A stretch of 48,225 nucleotides of DNA from Candidatus Poribacteria bacterium (GTDB taxonomy: Bacteria; Poribacteria; WGA-4E; GCA-2687025): the NCBI GenBank assembly GCA_026004875.1, contig BPJZ01000007.1:1-48225 (forward strand), given 5' to 3'. Both the position numbers and the translations under genes were made by a program. Below the pieces are notes generated by a model that ran no database searches, was not told the DNA's origin, and was given only the letters and a program-made list of their open reading frames with translations. Of the stretch, positions 39,987 through 48,225 are shown in pieces (position 1 is the stretch's first letter; every line of letters begins with the position of its first letter).

Positions 39987-41208
39987 CCCGATGCACGATC
40001 CAAAAGGTGAGCCACGCCGTCGCGGTGGAGACCGCAAGGTAGGCCCGCTCATCGTCCACGTTGGTCAGGGCGTAGAGCGTTCCGGCGCCAAAGAGCCCGC
40101 CGGCTCCGGCCGCGATTCCTAGCAACCGGGAGCGCCCAACCGAATACTCGTGCTGAGCGGCGAGCCGATCGGCCAGCACCCATCCCCCCGCGACGCCCAC
40201 CGAGGCCCCTGCGACATAGGCACGGTCGGTCTCGACACGCTCCCCCGCGAGAAGTCGTCCTACGGAAAGACCCGTATAGGCGCCGACCAGGGTTAGAACG
40301 CGTGTGAGCTCCGCTTCACCCGCGCTCAGCCCTCGGCTCCGCGAGTAACGCCAGGCCAGATACCCCCCGAGCGGAATCGCCGCACTGATCGCGCTCACGT
40401 AAACCCGCCGCTCCGTCGGATCGCGAAGCCGTTCGGAGAACAATACGTGCGGAAGCGCCCATCCGTACCAAGCCCCGGAGGCCATCCCCCAGCCGGTCAG
40501 GGTGGCGTCGGCGTCGGTCGGTTCGGTGCGGCCAAGGATTAGCTCCATAGCAGCCATAGAGGCCGGAACGGCCACCATTCGCCCGTACTGGCCGAGATAG
40601 TCTGGAGGGTTGCGCAACTTCCACAGCTCCGGCGCCGTCCCATAGTAGATCCCAGCGTACGAGGCGGCGGTGAGCATTCGCGCCCGAGCCAGCGAAACCG
40701 CCCGCCGACCGGTGGCCCAGAGGGAAACCCCAAAGGCGACCCCGGTGGAGAGCATCAGCGTTCCCACCTCCTCGCGGGGGGAAAGGGACGACAGAACGTC
40801 CGTTAATCCAACTCCATAGATAGCAAACCCGTAAGCGGTGGCGTGGCTGACCAACCAGAGCCTTCCGGCCAGGGAGCCCCCTCGCCGGACGGACAACCGA
40901 ACCTGACGACGGAGCTCCTCCCACTCCGCTTCGGAGAGCGGTCGCTCGACGAGATACCGACGGTTGGCCCGTTCCACGACGGCCAGCAGCCATAGCCCTT
41001 GCGGCGTCCGGAGCACCTGTGCCGACCGGAAGCCGGGCAATTCCGGGAAGAGGGCAAACCGACTTCGCTCCTCGGCGTCCAGAACGTAGCCGACTTGAGG
41101 GGAGATCAACAGCAACTCGCCCCGCGCGACAAGCTCCGCTTTCGCCCCACCTCCCGCGAGAGCCGCCATCATCCAGAACCAGACCAGAGCACGCGATGAG
41201 AGCCTCAT
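39943..41208 (-). CDS. Polytopic membrane protein, unknown function
   Basis: A 421-residue protein I do not recognise. A signal peptide or first membrane segment (ALVWFWMMAALAGGGAKAEL) is followed by a soluble stretch of about 90 residues, then nine or ten Gly/Ala-rich hydrophobic segments such as VGTLMLSTGVAFGVSLWATG, VYVSAISAAIPLGGYLAW and LLGIAAGAGGLFGAGTLYAL. It starts 6 bases after the stop of the metalloprotease-TPR gene, so the two are co-expressed and may work together. Unbroken. Confidence 0.8.
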   Translation of the reverse strand: MRLSSRALVWFWMMAALAGGGAKAELVARGELLLISPQVGYVLDAEERSRFALFPELPGFRSAQVLRTPQGLWLLAVVERANRRYLVERPLSEAEWEELRRQVRLSVRRGGSLAGRLWLVSHATAYGFAIYGVGLTDVLSSLSPREEVGTLMLSTGVAFGVSLWATGRRAVSLARARMLTAASYAGIYYGTAPELWKLRNPPDYLGQYGRMVAVPASMAAMELILGRTEPTDADATLTGWGMASGAWYGWALPHVLFSERLRDPTERRVYVSAISAAIPLGGYLAWRYSRSRGLSAGEAELTRVLTLVGAYTGLSVGRLLAGERVETDRAYVAGASVGVAGGWVLADRLAAQHEYSVGRSRLLGIAAGAGGLFGAGTLYALTNVDDERAYLAVSTATAWLTFWIVHRVTEDLGVRSDESER

Positions 41209-41214
41209 ACCCGC

Positions 41215-43541
41215 TCAGTTCTCCTGGGGGGAACGATTTTGAATCCACTGCGCGAGGGCCTTGGCCTCCGGTCGACGGCGGACGGCCAGTTCAGCGACCT
41301 CTCGCGCCGCTGCGGGTCGATGGGGATCGAGCGCGCGGGCGACGCTCAGGGAACAGTCCGCAAGTACTTCTAGAAGGACAGGGTCCTCGGGCGCTTGGCG
41401 GATCAACTGAAGCAGCGGTTCCACCGCCTCCCGCTCCGGAGAGCGAACGATTCGAACCGCCAGACGAAACGCTTCGGCGAGCAGCAGGTCTCGACGGTCG
41501 GCGCCCTCATCCCTTTTGAGCCGATTGAGGGCGTACTCAAAGTTCGTTCGAGACGTCTCCTCCTGAGGGTCCAAAAGCTGAGCCCGACCGAGGGCATCGA
41601 TCGCCTTGGGCCAGTTCTCCAGCTCCATGTAAAGGTATCCCAACAGACTGTAAAGCGGGGCGGTACGCTGCTCCTTGGGCACGCGCTCAAAGGCCGCTAC
41701 GGCCGCCGGATAGTCTCGGCGCTGATAGGCCTCGTTTCCCTGACGAAGCGCCAGATTGGTCAACGCAGCGGTTGCCCAGGGGTCCCCAGGCCGCCGCTCA
41801 AGGATCGTCTGAAACGCGTCAACGGCCCCTTTGAAGTTGCCCATCTCCTGATAGGCCAACCCCAGCGCCTTATGAAAGGAGAGGTCCTCTGGATTGAGCG
41901 CTATCCCAGCCTGGAAGGCCTCCACAGCGGCGGCGTAGTCTCGCGCCTCGGCCTGTTGGAGCCCCAACCGATAGTAAGCGGCGCCTAGATTGGCCCGTAG
42001 GAGGGGGTCTTCTGGACTCGCCTGGTGGGCGCGGCGAAGCGTTTCGACGGCCTCTTGGGTCCACCCACCTTCCAAAAGCAGGACGCCCAACCGTCCCAGC
42101 TGCTGAGGGGAGAGCTCCGCCTCGCTTCTGCCGTCGCGATAAACCTCCAACGCGGCGACCGGATCGGTTTTGACCAGCTCCAGAGCCCACTGCCAGCGGG
42201 CGGCCTCCAGATTATTCCGGATCGGCTCCGAACCAGGGTTCCAACGAATCGCCGCTCGAAAGGCCTCCACCGCCGCCTGCCACCGTCTCTCACCGAGACG
42301 ACGAACGCCAAGGCCGTTATAACAAGCGGCCAAGCTCTTTTCGGTCGCGACGCCGCGTTCCTGGGCCTGCCGGTAGAGCGGGATCGCCTCTTCGTAGCGC
42401 CCCTGCTCGGCGAGCAGATGTCCCAGCCGAAGGGCGAACTCGATCCGCTCCGGGTAGAGTCGATAGGCCTCTTGGAGATCGGCGATCGCCCGGTCGGCTT
42501 CTCCAGCCTGTGCCGACTCCTGCGCCCGAACCGCTAAGAGACGAGCCAGATTCCTCCGGGCCGGGCCGAACTCCGGGTCGAGCTCCAAAGCCTGTCGGAA
42601 GAGGGTAATGGCTTGGTCCTGCTCCCCGCGGTCCACATAAGCGGCGCCCAGGTTGTTGAGGGCAGCCGGGTTGGCCCGACCCGCCCGAAGGATCGCCTTC
42701 TGAGCCGCTCGGAGGTCTCCAAGCGCCAGGTAGGCTCGAACCAGCTTCTCAACGGTCGTCTCGTCGTCAGCGTTTCGACGGAACGCCTCTTCTAAGGCCA
42801 AAACCGCCTGCTCCGCCTCTCCAGCATCCAGAAGGATCGAACCGAGCCGATACCAGTTCCCGGCGTCCTCCGGATTCCGGCGAACGGCAGCCTCCGCAAG
42901 GGGAACCGCTCGATCGTGAAGCGGAGCGTTCACCGGTAGCTCGTAGAGCTTCCGCAAGGTCGCCGCATCCCTTGGCGTCGGGCGAGTGGCGCCGGAGGCC
43001 GCAGCCATCACGTCCTCGGCGTGGGGACTGTGCCCCCACAGGCCCAAGGCGTGACCTAACTCGTGCAAACAGACGGTGAGAAGTCGCGCTTCGTCCAGTC
43101 GGCGCCCGGTGATCCGATCGTACAGTCCAATCCGCATCCGCACCTGGAAACGGCTCTCGTCCGGTCGGACCAGCGAGGTCTGCCCAAGATGATGGCGAGG
43201 CACCGAGTCGGGAAGCCGACTCACCCATTCTACCGGCAGATCGGTTTCGTCCTCGGAAGCGTCGGGGGGAAGAAACGCGAAACGGATCAAACCCCTCGGT
43301 TGCCTCTTCCCAGAGTTGAGCGGCCCTGCCGGAAGATTCGTTGGTAGGCCTCCGGCTCGAAGCCGTAAGGGACCGGCCCCAGGCGCACCCGGACCGGCAT
43401 TCGGTTAAACCGGGTAACCCGACCGTCGGAGTAGAGGACCGCATAGTCCAGATAGTCCCCCGGCGCGGTGCCGGTCGCGCGCAATTCGGCCCCGACTAAA
43501 CTAAGCACCAACACCAGGACCACTTGATGCCCGCGTAACAT
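41215..43541 (-). CDS. Matrixin-like zinc metalloprotease fused to TPR repeats, frame-broken near N-terminus
   Basis: About 775 codons. The start at 43541 gives a signal peptide (LRGHQVVLVLVLSLVGAELR) and strands like VTRFNRMPVRVRLGP. After one or two indels near 43300 follow LIRFAFLPPDASEDETD and the zinc site LLTVCLHELGHALGLWGHS then DVMAAASG, as in bacterial matrixin-type peptidases. From about residue 220 to the end there are a dozen or more tetratricopeptide repeats (for example NPEDAGNWYRLGSILLDAGE, NPAALNNLGAAYVDRGEQDQ). The zinc residues are complete, so the protease may be active, outside the cytoplasm. GGGGGAG precedes the ATG; a promoter lies at 43562-43590. Confidence 0.85.
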
Positions 43542-43561
43542 CTCTCACTCCCCCGCTGGAG

Positions 43562-43590
43562 AGCATAAGCGTCGAACGCCATTCAGACAA
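43562..43590 (-). promoter_or_regulatory. Promoter of the metalloprotease-TPR operon
   Basis: Minus-strand TTGTCT (43585-43590) and TATGCT (43562-43567), 17-base spacer, about 20 bases before the ATG. Confidence 0.45.
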
Positions 43591-43629
43591 CAGGAGAAAG
43601 GTAGCCAGGGAACTTAGTACGGTAAAAAC

Positions 43630-44688
43630 TCAATCCTGCCAATTGAAAGGAAGACTGACTACTGAGGATAAAGGTTCGGCCAGAGACCGGCGACCAAGGC
43701 AACGTTTCTGGCGGGAGAGGATGCGCAAAGGGCCGTAGAAGACCGGAACCTGCACTCGCCCGTTCACAAAGGTGCCGTGCGGTGAGATCGGCTCTCCGGC
43801 GGCCATTCTACGGGCAATCTCGACGGCCATCGCGGCTCGCTCGCCCGGCATCCGGTCCACCTCGAAGTCGTGGACTCCTTGAAGGATCAACCGACAGGCC
43901 TCCAGGCCGGCCCCCACCCCTGCGGAGACGATCCAATCGGCGGCGCCGTGCGTCTGTGCGGCCAGCAGCGCTCCGCCGACATACTCCGTCGAGGCGATCA
44001 GGAGCAGCTGCACGTTTCCAGCGTAGTCGTTTAGCACCCGGCTGACCAACTGAAACGCTTGAGTCGGGTCCTCGACCGGCTCCGCAGCGACCACCCGGAC
44101 GTTTGGCACCTCGTCCAGCACGTCGTAGAAGCCCTTCGTCGTTTGACGCTCTTCTAGTCGACGCGGAGAGCCCTCCACGACCAGGGCGTTCACCGCATGA
44201 TCGGCGTTGTACCGTCCCCAACGACGGACGGCGTTCAGCGCCTCTAGGGCGGCCTGTCGGCCTGCCTCGCGGAAGTCGCTCCAGACCAACGCGTCGGGGC
44301 GAAGATTAGGCGGCACTCGATCCAGGAGGACCAAGGGGATTCCTTGCTCGCGCACGACCCGGAAGACTTCCTCCGGCGTGCTTTGGTCGTGGGGCAGGTA
44401 GACTAGTGCCATGATCCCCGCTGCCCACATTCGATCCAACTGGATCAATTCCCACTCAGCGGGGGAGAGCTCCGGAGGGCGCTCGTCCTGATCCGTCCAA
44501 AGAAGACGAATCCCCTTCCGTCGTGCGGCCTCCTCCATATGTCGGCGCATCCAGGCGCGGAGCGGCGTTTGGTCGGTATCGCTCAGCACGCCGATGAGCG
44601 GTTCTGTCGGCGCCCGCTGTCGACATCCGATCGCCACCAGCAGGAGCACCGCCGCTCCCGTCCCCAAAAGCTGCCGGAGAAGACTCAC
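43630..44688 (-). CDS. Periplasmic sugar-binding lipoprotein (RbsB/LacI fold)
   Basis: A 352-residue substrate-binding protein. Leader LGTGAAVLLLVAIGC carries a lipobox (AIGC). The fold matches the ribose/xylose-binding group: PLIGVLSDTDQTPLRAWMRR, MEEAARRKGIRLLWTDQD, MALVYLPHDQSTPEEVFRVV, GIPLVLLDRVPPNLRPDALV, DFREAGRQAALEAL and GVHDFEVDRMPGERAAMAVE. GTG at 44688 is chosen because GGAGG lies 8 bases upstream and the lipoprotein signal follows; ATG at 44745 is in frame but adds non-leader sequence. No ABC transporter genes adjoin it, so it may serve a distant transporter or a sensor. Unbroken. Confidence 0.82.
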   Translation of the reverse strand: MSLLRQLLGTGAAVLLLVAIGCRQRAPTEPLIGVLSDTDQTPLRAWMRRHMEEAARRKGIRLLWTDQDERPPELSPAEWELIQLDRMWAAGIMALVYLPHDQSTPEEVFRVVREQGIPLVLLDRVPPNLRPDALVWSDFREAGRQAALEALNAVRRWGRYNADHAVNALVVEGSPRRLEERQTTKGFYDVLDEVPNVRVVAAEPVEDPTQAFQLVSRVLNDYAGNVQLLLIASTEYVGGALLAAQTHGAADWIVSAGVGAGLEACRLILQGVHDFEVDRMPGERAAMAVEIARRMAAGEPISPHGTFVNGRVQVPVFYGPLRILSRQKRCLGRRSLAEPLSSVVSLPFNWQD

Positions 44689-44790
44689 GCCGCTATCCTC
44701 CGGGGCCTCCTGCCACCGACTCAGAGAGATTATACGCCACGCCAAGAGGTGGAGAAACGATCCGAAGGGCCAACCGGGGGCACAAAAATA

Positions 44791-44864
44791 AGCGCCCGGC
44801 GGGACTCGAACCCACGACCTAGAGTTTAGGAAACTCCCGCTCTATCCACCTGAGCTACGGGCGC
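44791..44864 (-). tRNA. tRNA-Arg (anticodon CCU)
   Basis: Complete cloverleaf on the minus strand: acceptor GCGCCCG/CGGGCGC, D-arm GCTC/GAGC, anticodon stem GGAGT/ACTCT with loop TTCCTAA giving CCU, and T-loop TTCGAGT between GTGGG and CCCGC. The body is 73 bases plus discriminator at 44791, which reads U. CCA is not encoded. It is followed by TTATTTTT. Confidence 0.93.
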
Positions 44865-44879
44865 ATCGATCCGTCAGGA

Positions 44880-44909
44880 AGTATAAGGCTCTCTCAGCAG
44901 CTCCGGCAA
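44880..44909 (-). promoter_or_regulatory. Promoter of the tRNA-Arg gene
   Basis: Minus-strand TTGCCG (44904-44909) and TATACT (44880-44885), 18-base spacer, about 15 bases upstream of the tRNA. Confidence 0.5.
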
Positions 44910-45009
44910 GAAACAGGATCAAGCGCGCATTGCCGTCCCAGCGGAGTTGTGCCAGGATGGCTTCATCGTCGCGACAATAAAGACGAAGCCCTCGGAGGAG
45001 AGCCAAGTG

Positions 45010-46102
45010 ATGGCAAACTACGAACCCCTTAACGTCGCGGTGGTCGGCTGCGGGGGAATCTCCACCGCCTACGGCCGGAGCCTCCGCTCCAAGCCGGAGA
45101 AGGTGACGATCCTCGGCGCCTACGATCTAGAGCGGGAACGGGCGGAGCGCTGGACCAGCGAGTTCGGTGGGAGAGTCTACAACTCCCTGGACGACCTTTT
45201 AGCCGATCCGAAGGTGGAATGCGTCGTCAACCTGACGATTCACCACGCCCACGCAGAAGTGAACCAAGCGGCACTGCGTGCCGGAGAAAACACGTCCATT
45301 GCGAAAAAGCCCTTAGCGACCAACTTCGAAGACGGACTGAAAACGGTCCGTCTGGCCGAAGAGCAGGGGCTCCGCTTGAGCGTCTCGCCGTTCACCTTTC
45401 TCGGAGAAGCTCAGCAGACCTGGTTGAAAGCCCTCCGGGAAGGAATGATCGGACGGCCGCTCGTCGTCTACTCGGCAATGAACTGGGGACGGATCGAGTC
45501 CTGGCACCCCCAACGCGCCGGCCTTTTATACGCGCGGCGTCGGGCCGATGCTCGACGTAGGCGTCTACGCGCTCACCCTGCTGACGACGGCCTTTGGGCC
45601 CGTCCGTCAGGTTGCCGCCTTTGGCGGGATTTTACAGCCCAAGCGCCGGCAAGGGGCAGGACCCCGCGCCGGAGAGACCTTCTTTGTGGAGACGCCAGAC
45701 CTGGTCGTTGCCGGCTTGGAGTTCGAGAGCGGCGTCATCGGCCGCCTAACCGCCTCCTTTCTAGTCGGCGGCTCCAAAGAGCCCTCCGGCTCTGAGGTGC
45801 ACGGGGAGGCCGGGGCGTTGTTCATCGGTTCAAACCACGATTTCCACGCACCGGTCGAGATTCAGCGCGGGGGGAAGTGGGAACCTCTTCCCTACGTTCA
45901 CCAGCCGTATCAGGGCGTTGAATGGGGCCGCGCCGTCTTCGATCTGGCCGACTCGCTCCGGTTGGGCACCCCCCAGCGCGCAACCGGTCGGCAAGCGCTC
46001 CATGTTCTGGAGATCTGTCTGGCCGCCCTCCACTCGATCGAGGAAGGACACCCGGTTCGCCTGTCCACTACCTTTGACCCACCGGCACCGTACTACGAGT
46101 AA
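45010..46102 (+). CDS. Gfo/Idh/MocA-family oxidoreductase, frame-broken
   Basis: NAD(P)-dependent sugar oxidoreductase of about 364 codons. Rossmann start LNVAVVGCGGISTAYGRSL; then VNLTIHHAHAEVNQAALRAG. The cofactor motif is hidden by two indels: dropping one base in an A-run near 45287 and one near 45306 turns ENTSIAKKPL into GKHVHCEKPL, the expected EKP motif. A third indel near 45525 joins to GPMLDVGVYALTLLTTAFGP and the C-terminal domain ending TFDPPAPYYE. ATG at 45010 has GGAGGAG upstream. It precedes the YdjC-type gene by 17 bases, so the two form an operon. Substrate unknown. Confidence 0.85.
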
Positions 46103-46119
46103 TCCATCGGGAGAACGCG

Positions 46120-47069
46120 ATGATGCAGGCCTTTAGCGCATGGATCGCAATCGCGTTGGCTCCCTCAGCAAGTGGAGGGAACCTCGCCGAACGGCTCGGC
46201 TATCCCCCCGACGCGCGAGTACTCATCCTTCACGCCGATGACCTGGGAATGTGCCACGAAGGCAACGCCGCCGGACGAGAGGCGCTGGAAGCTGGAACGG
46301 TCTCCTCGGGAAGCGTCATGGTTCCCTGCCCTTGGTTTCCCGAGTTCGCCGCTTGGGCACGCGAGCGCCCAGAGTGGGACCTGGGAGTCCACCTGACGCT
46401 CAACAGCGAATGGCGCGGCTACCGATGGGGGCCGGTCGCGTCAAGCTCCGAAGTCCCAAGTCTCTTGGACGAGGAGGGATACTTCTATCGCGACACGCGC
46501 AGCCTCGTTCAAAACGCCCGCGCTGAAGAGGTCGAGCGTGAGTGCCGCGCTCAGGTTGAGCGAGCTCTTCGGTTCGGGATCCGCCCGACCCACTTAGACA
46601 CCCATATGGGGGCCGCTCTTCCTGCGCCCGGACCTCTTTGAGGTCTACTACCGGCTAGGGATGGAATACCGACTGCCCATCCTACTCCCGACGCCAACGG
46701 AGGAGCTCACCGCTCGCTTTCGAGAGCGGGGCGTTCCCGTCTCCGACCAGCTGGTGGAACGGATTCGCTCCGGACCGTTGCCAACGCTGGACGCCTTGAA
46801 CACCGGATGTGCCAGCGACGACTGGGAGACGGCCCAGAAGGCCTATCGCTCCGCCGTCCGGAACCTGAAACCCGGTGTTACCCAAATCATCCTGCACTTG
46901 GGCAAAGGCGGCGAAGAGATGCGAGCGATCACCAACTCCTGGCGATCCCGTCAGAACGACCTGAAAGTGGTGAGCGACCCGGACTTCCGAAAGCTCCTCC
47001 AGGAGGAAAGGGATCCATCTGATCGGCTGGCGCAAAGTGCAGCGGTTAGTCGTGGAACAGTTGCAATAG
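46120..47069 (+). CDS. YdjC/ChbG-type carbohydrate deacetylase, frame-broken
   Basis: Metal-dependent deacetylase, fold of ChbG, which removes acetyl groups from oligosaccharides. Leader FSAWIAIALAPSASGG suggests export. Motifs: VLILHADDLGMCHEGNAAGR (metal Asp), GSVMVPCPWFPEFAAWARE, WDLGVHLTLNSEWRGYRWGP and RPTHLDTHMG (metal His). One indel near 46610 joins to LRPDLFEVYYRLGMEYRLP; another near 47007 restores GIHLIGWRKVQRLVVEQLQ and a stop at 47067 (without it the frame runs on to 47131). Start at 46120 has CGGGAG upstream. About 316 codons. Confidence 0.85.
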
Positions 47070-47139
47070 CCGCTGCTGAAGCGGATACTCCTGAGTACGA
47101 AAGGATCTGGCAACTACGCGCCAAGAGGTGAAGAGAACG

Positions 47140-48225
47140 ATGCCGGTAACCGTGCCTCGGTTGGTCGTCGAAGTCTTTGAGCACGTGAACTACGGCGGGC
47201 GGAGCGCCGTCGTCATCGAACCGATTCGCTTTACCGGCGAGATCGGCTGTCAGGACAACATCTCCTCGGTCAAGGTCTATAAGGGTCCAGCCTTCGCCTC
47301 TGCGCCCAACTACAAGGTGATTCTCTACGAGCACATCAACTTTGGGGGCCGGAAGCTGGCCTTGGGACCGGGGGTTCTACCCCAACCTGCACGACGTGGC
47401 CTACAACTTTCCCGATCGGGTCTCCTCGATCGGCTTCGGGCCCGATCTGCAGGGGGCAGGGCCAGAGTGGGGAACGCTGCCGGTGATCGTCGAGGTCTAT
47501 CCGGAGCCGTACTTTCAGGGCGAAAAGGTGTTGATCCTCCGGGACATCGCCTTCACCCAGAACATCGGAATGCAGGATCGGATTCAATCGATCCGAATCT
47601 TCAAAGGGCCGAACTTCCCGCCGGGGGGTTGCAAGGTCGTCTTCTACGAGCACATCGACTTTCAGGGGGCTTCGCTGCCGATCGAGATCCTTCCTCGCGA
47701 CTCGGTGGTGGAGATTCCCGATCTCTCAGCGCTACCGGAGCGATGGTCGCGGACGATCTCCTCGGTGAGTATCGAGGGTTGGTCCACCTCGACGGAATTC
47801 ACCCAACTGGTGTTCCACGACGAGTTCAGCGGCGAGCAGCTAGATCCCCGATGGCGTTGGGAGGATCCGCGCGGCCACGGCCAATGGTCGGCACGGCAGG
47901 GTTATCTCCAGATGAACGTCGCCCCCGGCGTGGACCTTTGGCACGGAGCGAACTTTGACGCCCCCCGGCTAATCCGGCGCATTCAGGGGGACTTCGCGAT
48001 CGAAACGCGCATTCCGGTTACCCCTCAGCTGAAGGAGCACGGAGGGCTGCTGGTCTGGAAGGACCGAGACAACTTCCTCCGCTTGGAGAAGACCTCCGGC
48101 CCTCACGCCTTCAACGGCGACGTGCGCTTTGAGCGCCACTATCGCGGGGGCTACCAACTGGTGGGTCGGGGCCCCGGCCTCAAGAACGCTAAGCAGGTCT
48201 ACCTTCGGCTGGAACGGTTCGGGAA
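47140..48225 (+). CDS. Beta-gamma-crystallin plus DUF1349-like protein, 3' end off-window, one frame break
   Basis: A protein of at least 360 residues. Four beta-gamma-crystallin Greek-key motifs can be read: VEVFEHVNYGGRS...QDNISSVKV, ILYEHINFGGRK...PDRVSSIGF, EVYPEPYFQGEK...QDRIQSIRI and FYEHIDFQGAS...RTISSVSI, so two full domains; the [ND]-x-[IV]-S-S type loops suggest calcium binding in the first two. From about 47810 a concanavalin-like DUF1349-type domain follows (LVFHDEFSGEQLDPRWRWED, HGGLLVWKDRDNFLRLEK) and runs past the edge. One indel lies near 47375. No signal peptide from the ATG at 47140 (alternative GTG at 47128). Function unknown; glycan binding is possible. Confidence 0.8.

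Noticed and set aside
44792..44864. tRNA-Arg as an integration site for a mobile element
   Set aside because: No integrase gene or repeated tRNA 3' fragment is visible nearby.

Overview
This is one stretch of a high-GC bacterial chromosome (about 60 percent by eye), densely coding on both strands, with no rRNA, no CRISPR array, no recognisable insertion sequence and no phage genes. The envelope is Gram-negative in type: there is a TonB-dependent receptor and there are lipoprotein signals. Three secreted LamG-fold proteins share one C-terminal tail of the form P-x-G-K-[LI]-A-x-x-W. From memory, tails like this are common in Candidatus Poribacteria and similar uncultured phyla, so I lean to such a lineage at low confidence. 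The mix of LamG proteins, DUF6807, GH38, a pectate-lyase-like beta-helix, NagA, YdjC and Gfo/Idh enzymes points to glycan degradation.

Layout. 1-2.8 kb (-): sugar isomerase and ribulokinase-type kinase. 3.0-4.4 kb (+): DUF6807/PmoA-like protein. 4.3-7.2 kb (-): zinc alcohol dehydrogenase, MOSC protein and tRNA-dihydrouridine synthase. 7.4-9.8 kb (+): a LamG protein, then PduL phosphotransacylase and a flavoprotein-like protein; the last two begin with helices like microcompartment encapsulation peptides. 9.9-14.2 kb (+): a polyphosphate operon of an HD-CHAD protein and two Ppx/GppA phosphatases with ATGA overlaps. 14.1-16.3 kb (-): NagA and a Gfo/Idh oxidoreductase. 16.4-19.7 kb (+): small ABM-like protein, histidine phosphatase, secreted redoxin, transglutaminase-like protein. 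19.8-23.2 kb (-): cobalamin riboswitch, BtuB-like receptor and BtuG-like beta-propeller lipoprotein. 23.5-25.4 kb: two convergent LamG genes. 25.6-31.4 kb (+): a 1,921-residue UvrA made of two complete UvrA units. 31.4-33.3 kb (-): OB-fold-type membrane protein and beta-helix protein. 33.5-35.1 kb (+): acidic small protein, RqcP and PHP phosphoesterase. 35.2-37.2 kb (-): groES-groEL under a perfect CIRCE operator, GroEL ending in a natural histidine tail. 37.4-40.0 kb (+): GH38 homologue with an altered metal site. 39.9-44.9 kb (-): tRNA-Arg(CCU), sugar-binding lipoprotein, metalloprotease-TPR protein and a polytopic membrane protein. 45.0 kb to the end (+): Gfo/Idh oxidoreductase, YdjC-type deacetylase and a beta-gamma-crystallin/DUF1349 protein cut by the window edge.

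Frame breaks. Many genes, above all in 1-11.5 kb, carry frame breaks. They often fall in homopolymers, often come as compensating pairs, and leave conserved motifs intact on both sides. I read them as sequence errors rather than pseudogenes and give whole-gene coordinates for affected genes. Long genes such as uvrA, GH38, groEL, the first ppx and btuB are unbroken.

The most interesting items are the tandem UvrA, the shared LamG tail, the PduL/flavoprotein pair with encapsulation-like peptides but no shell genes in view, the BtuG-BtuB unit outside its usual setting, the polyphosphate operon, and the GH38 and GroEL oddities.
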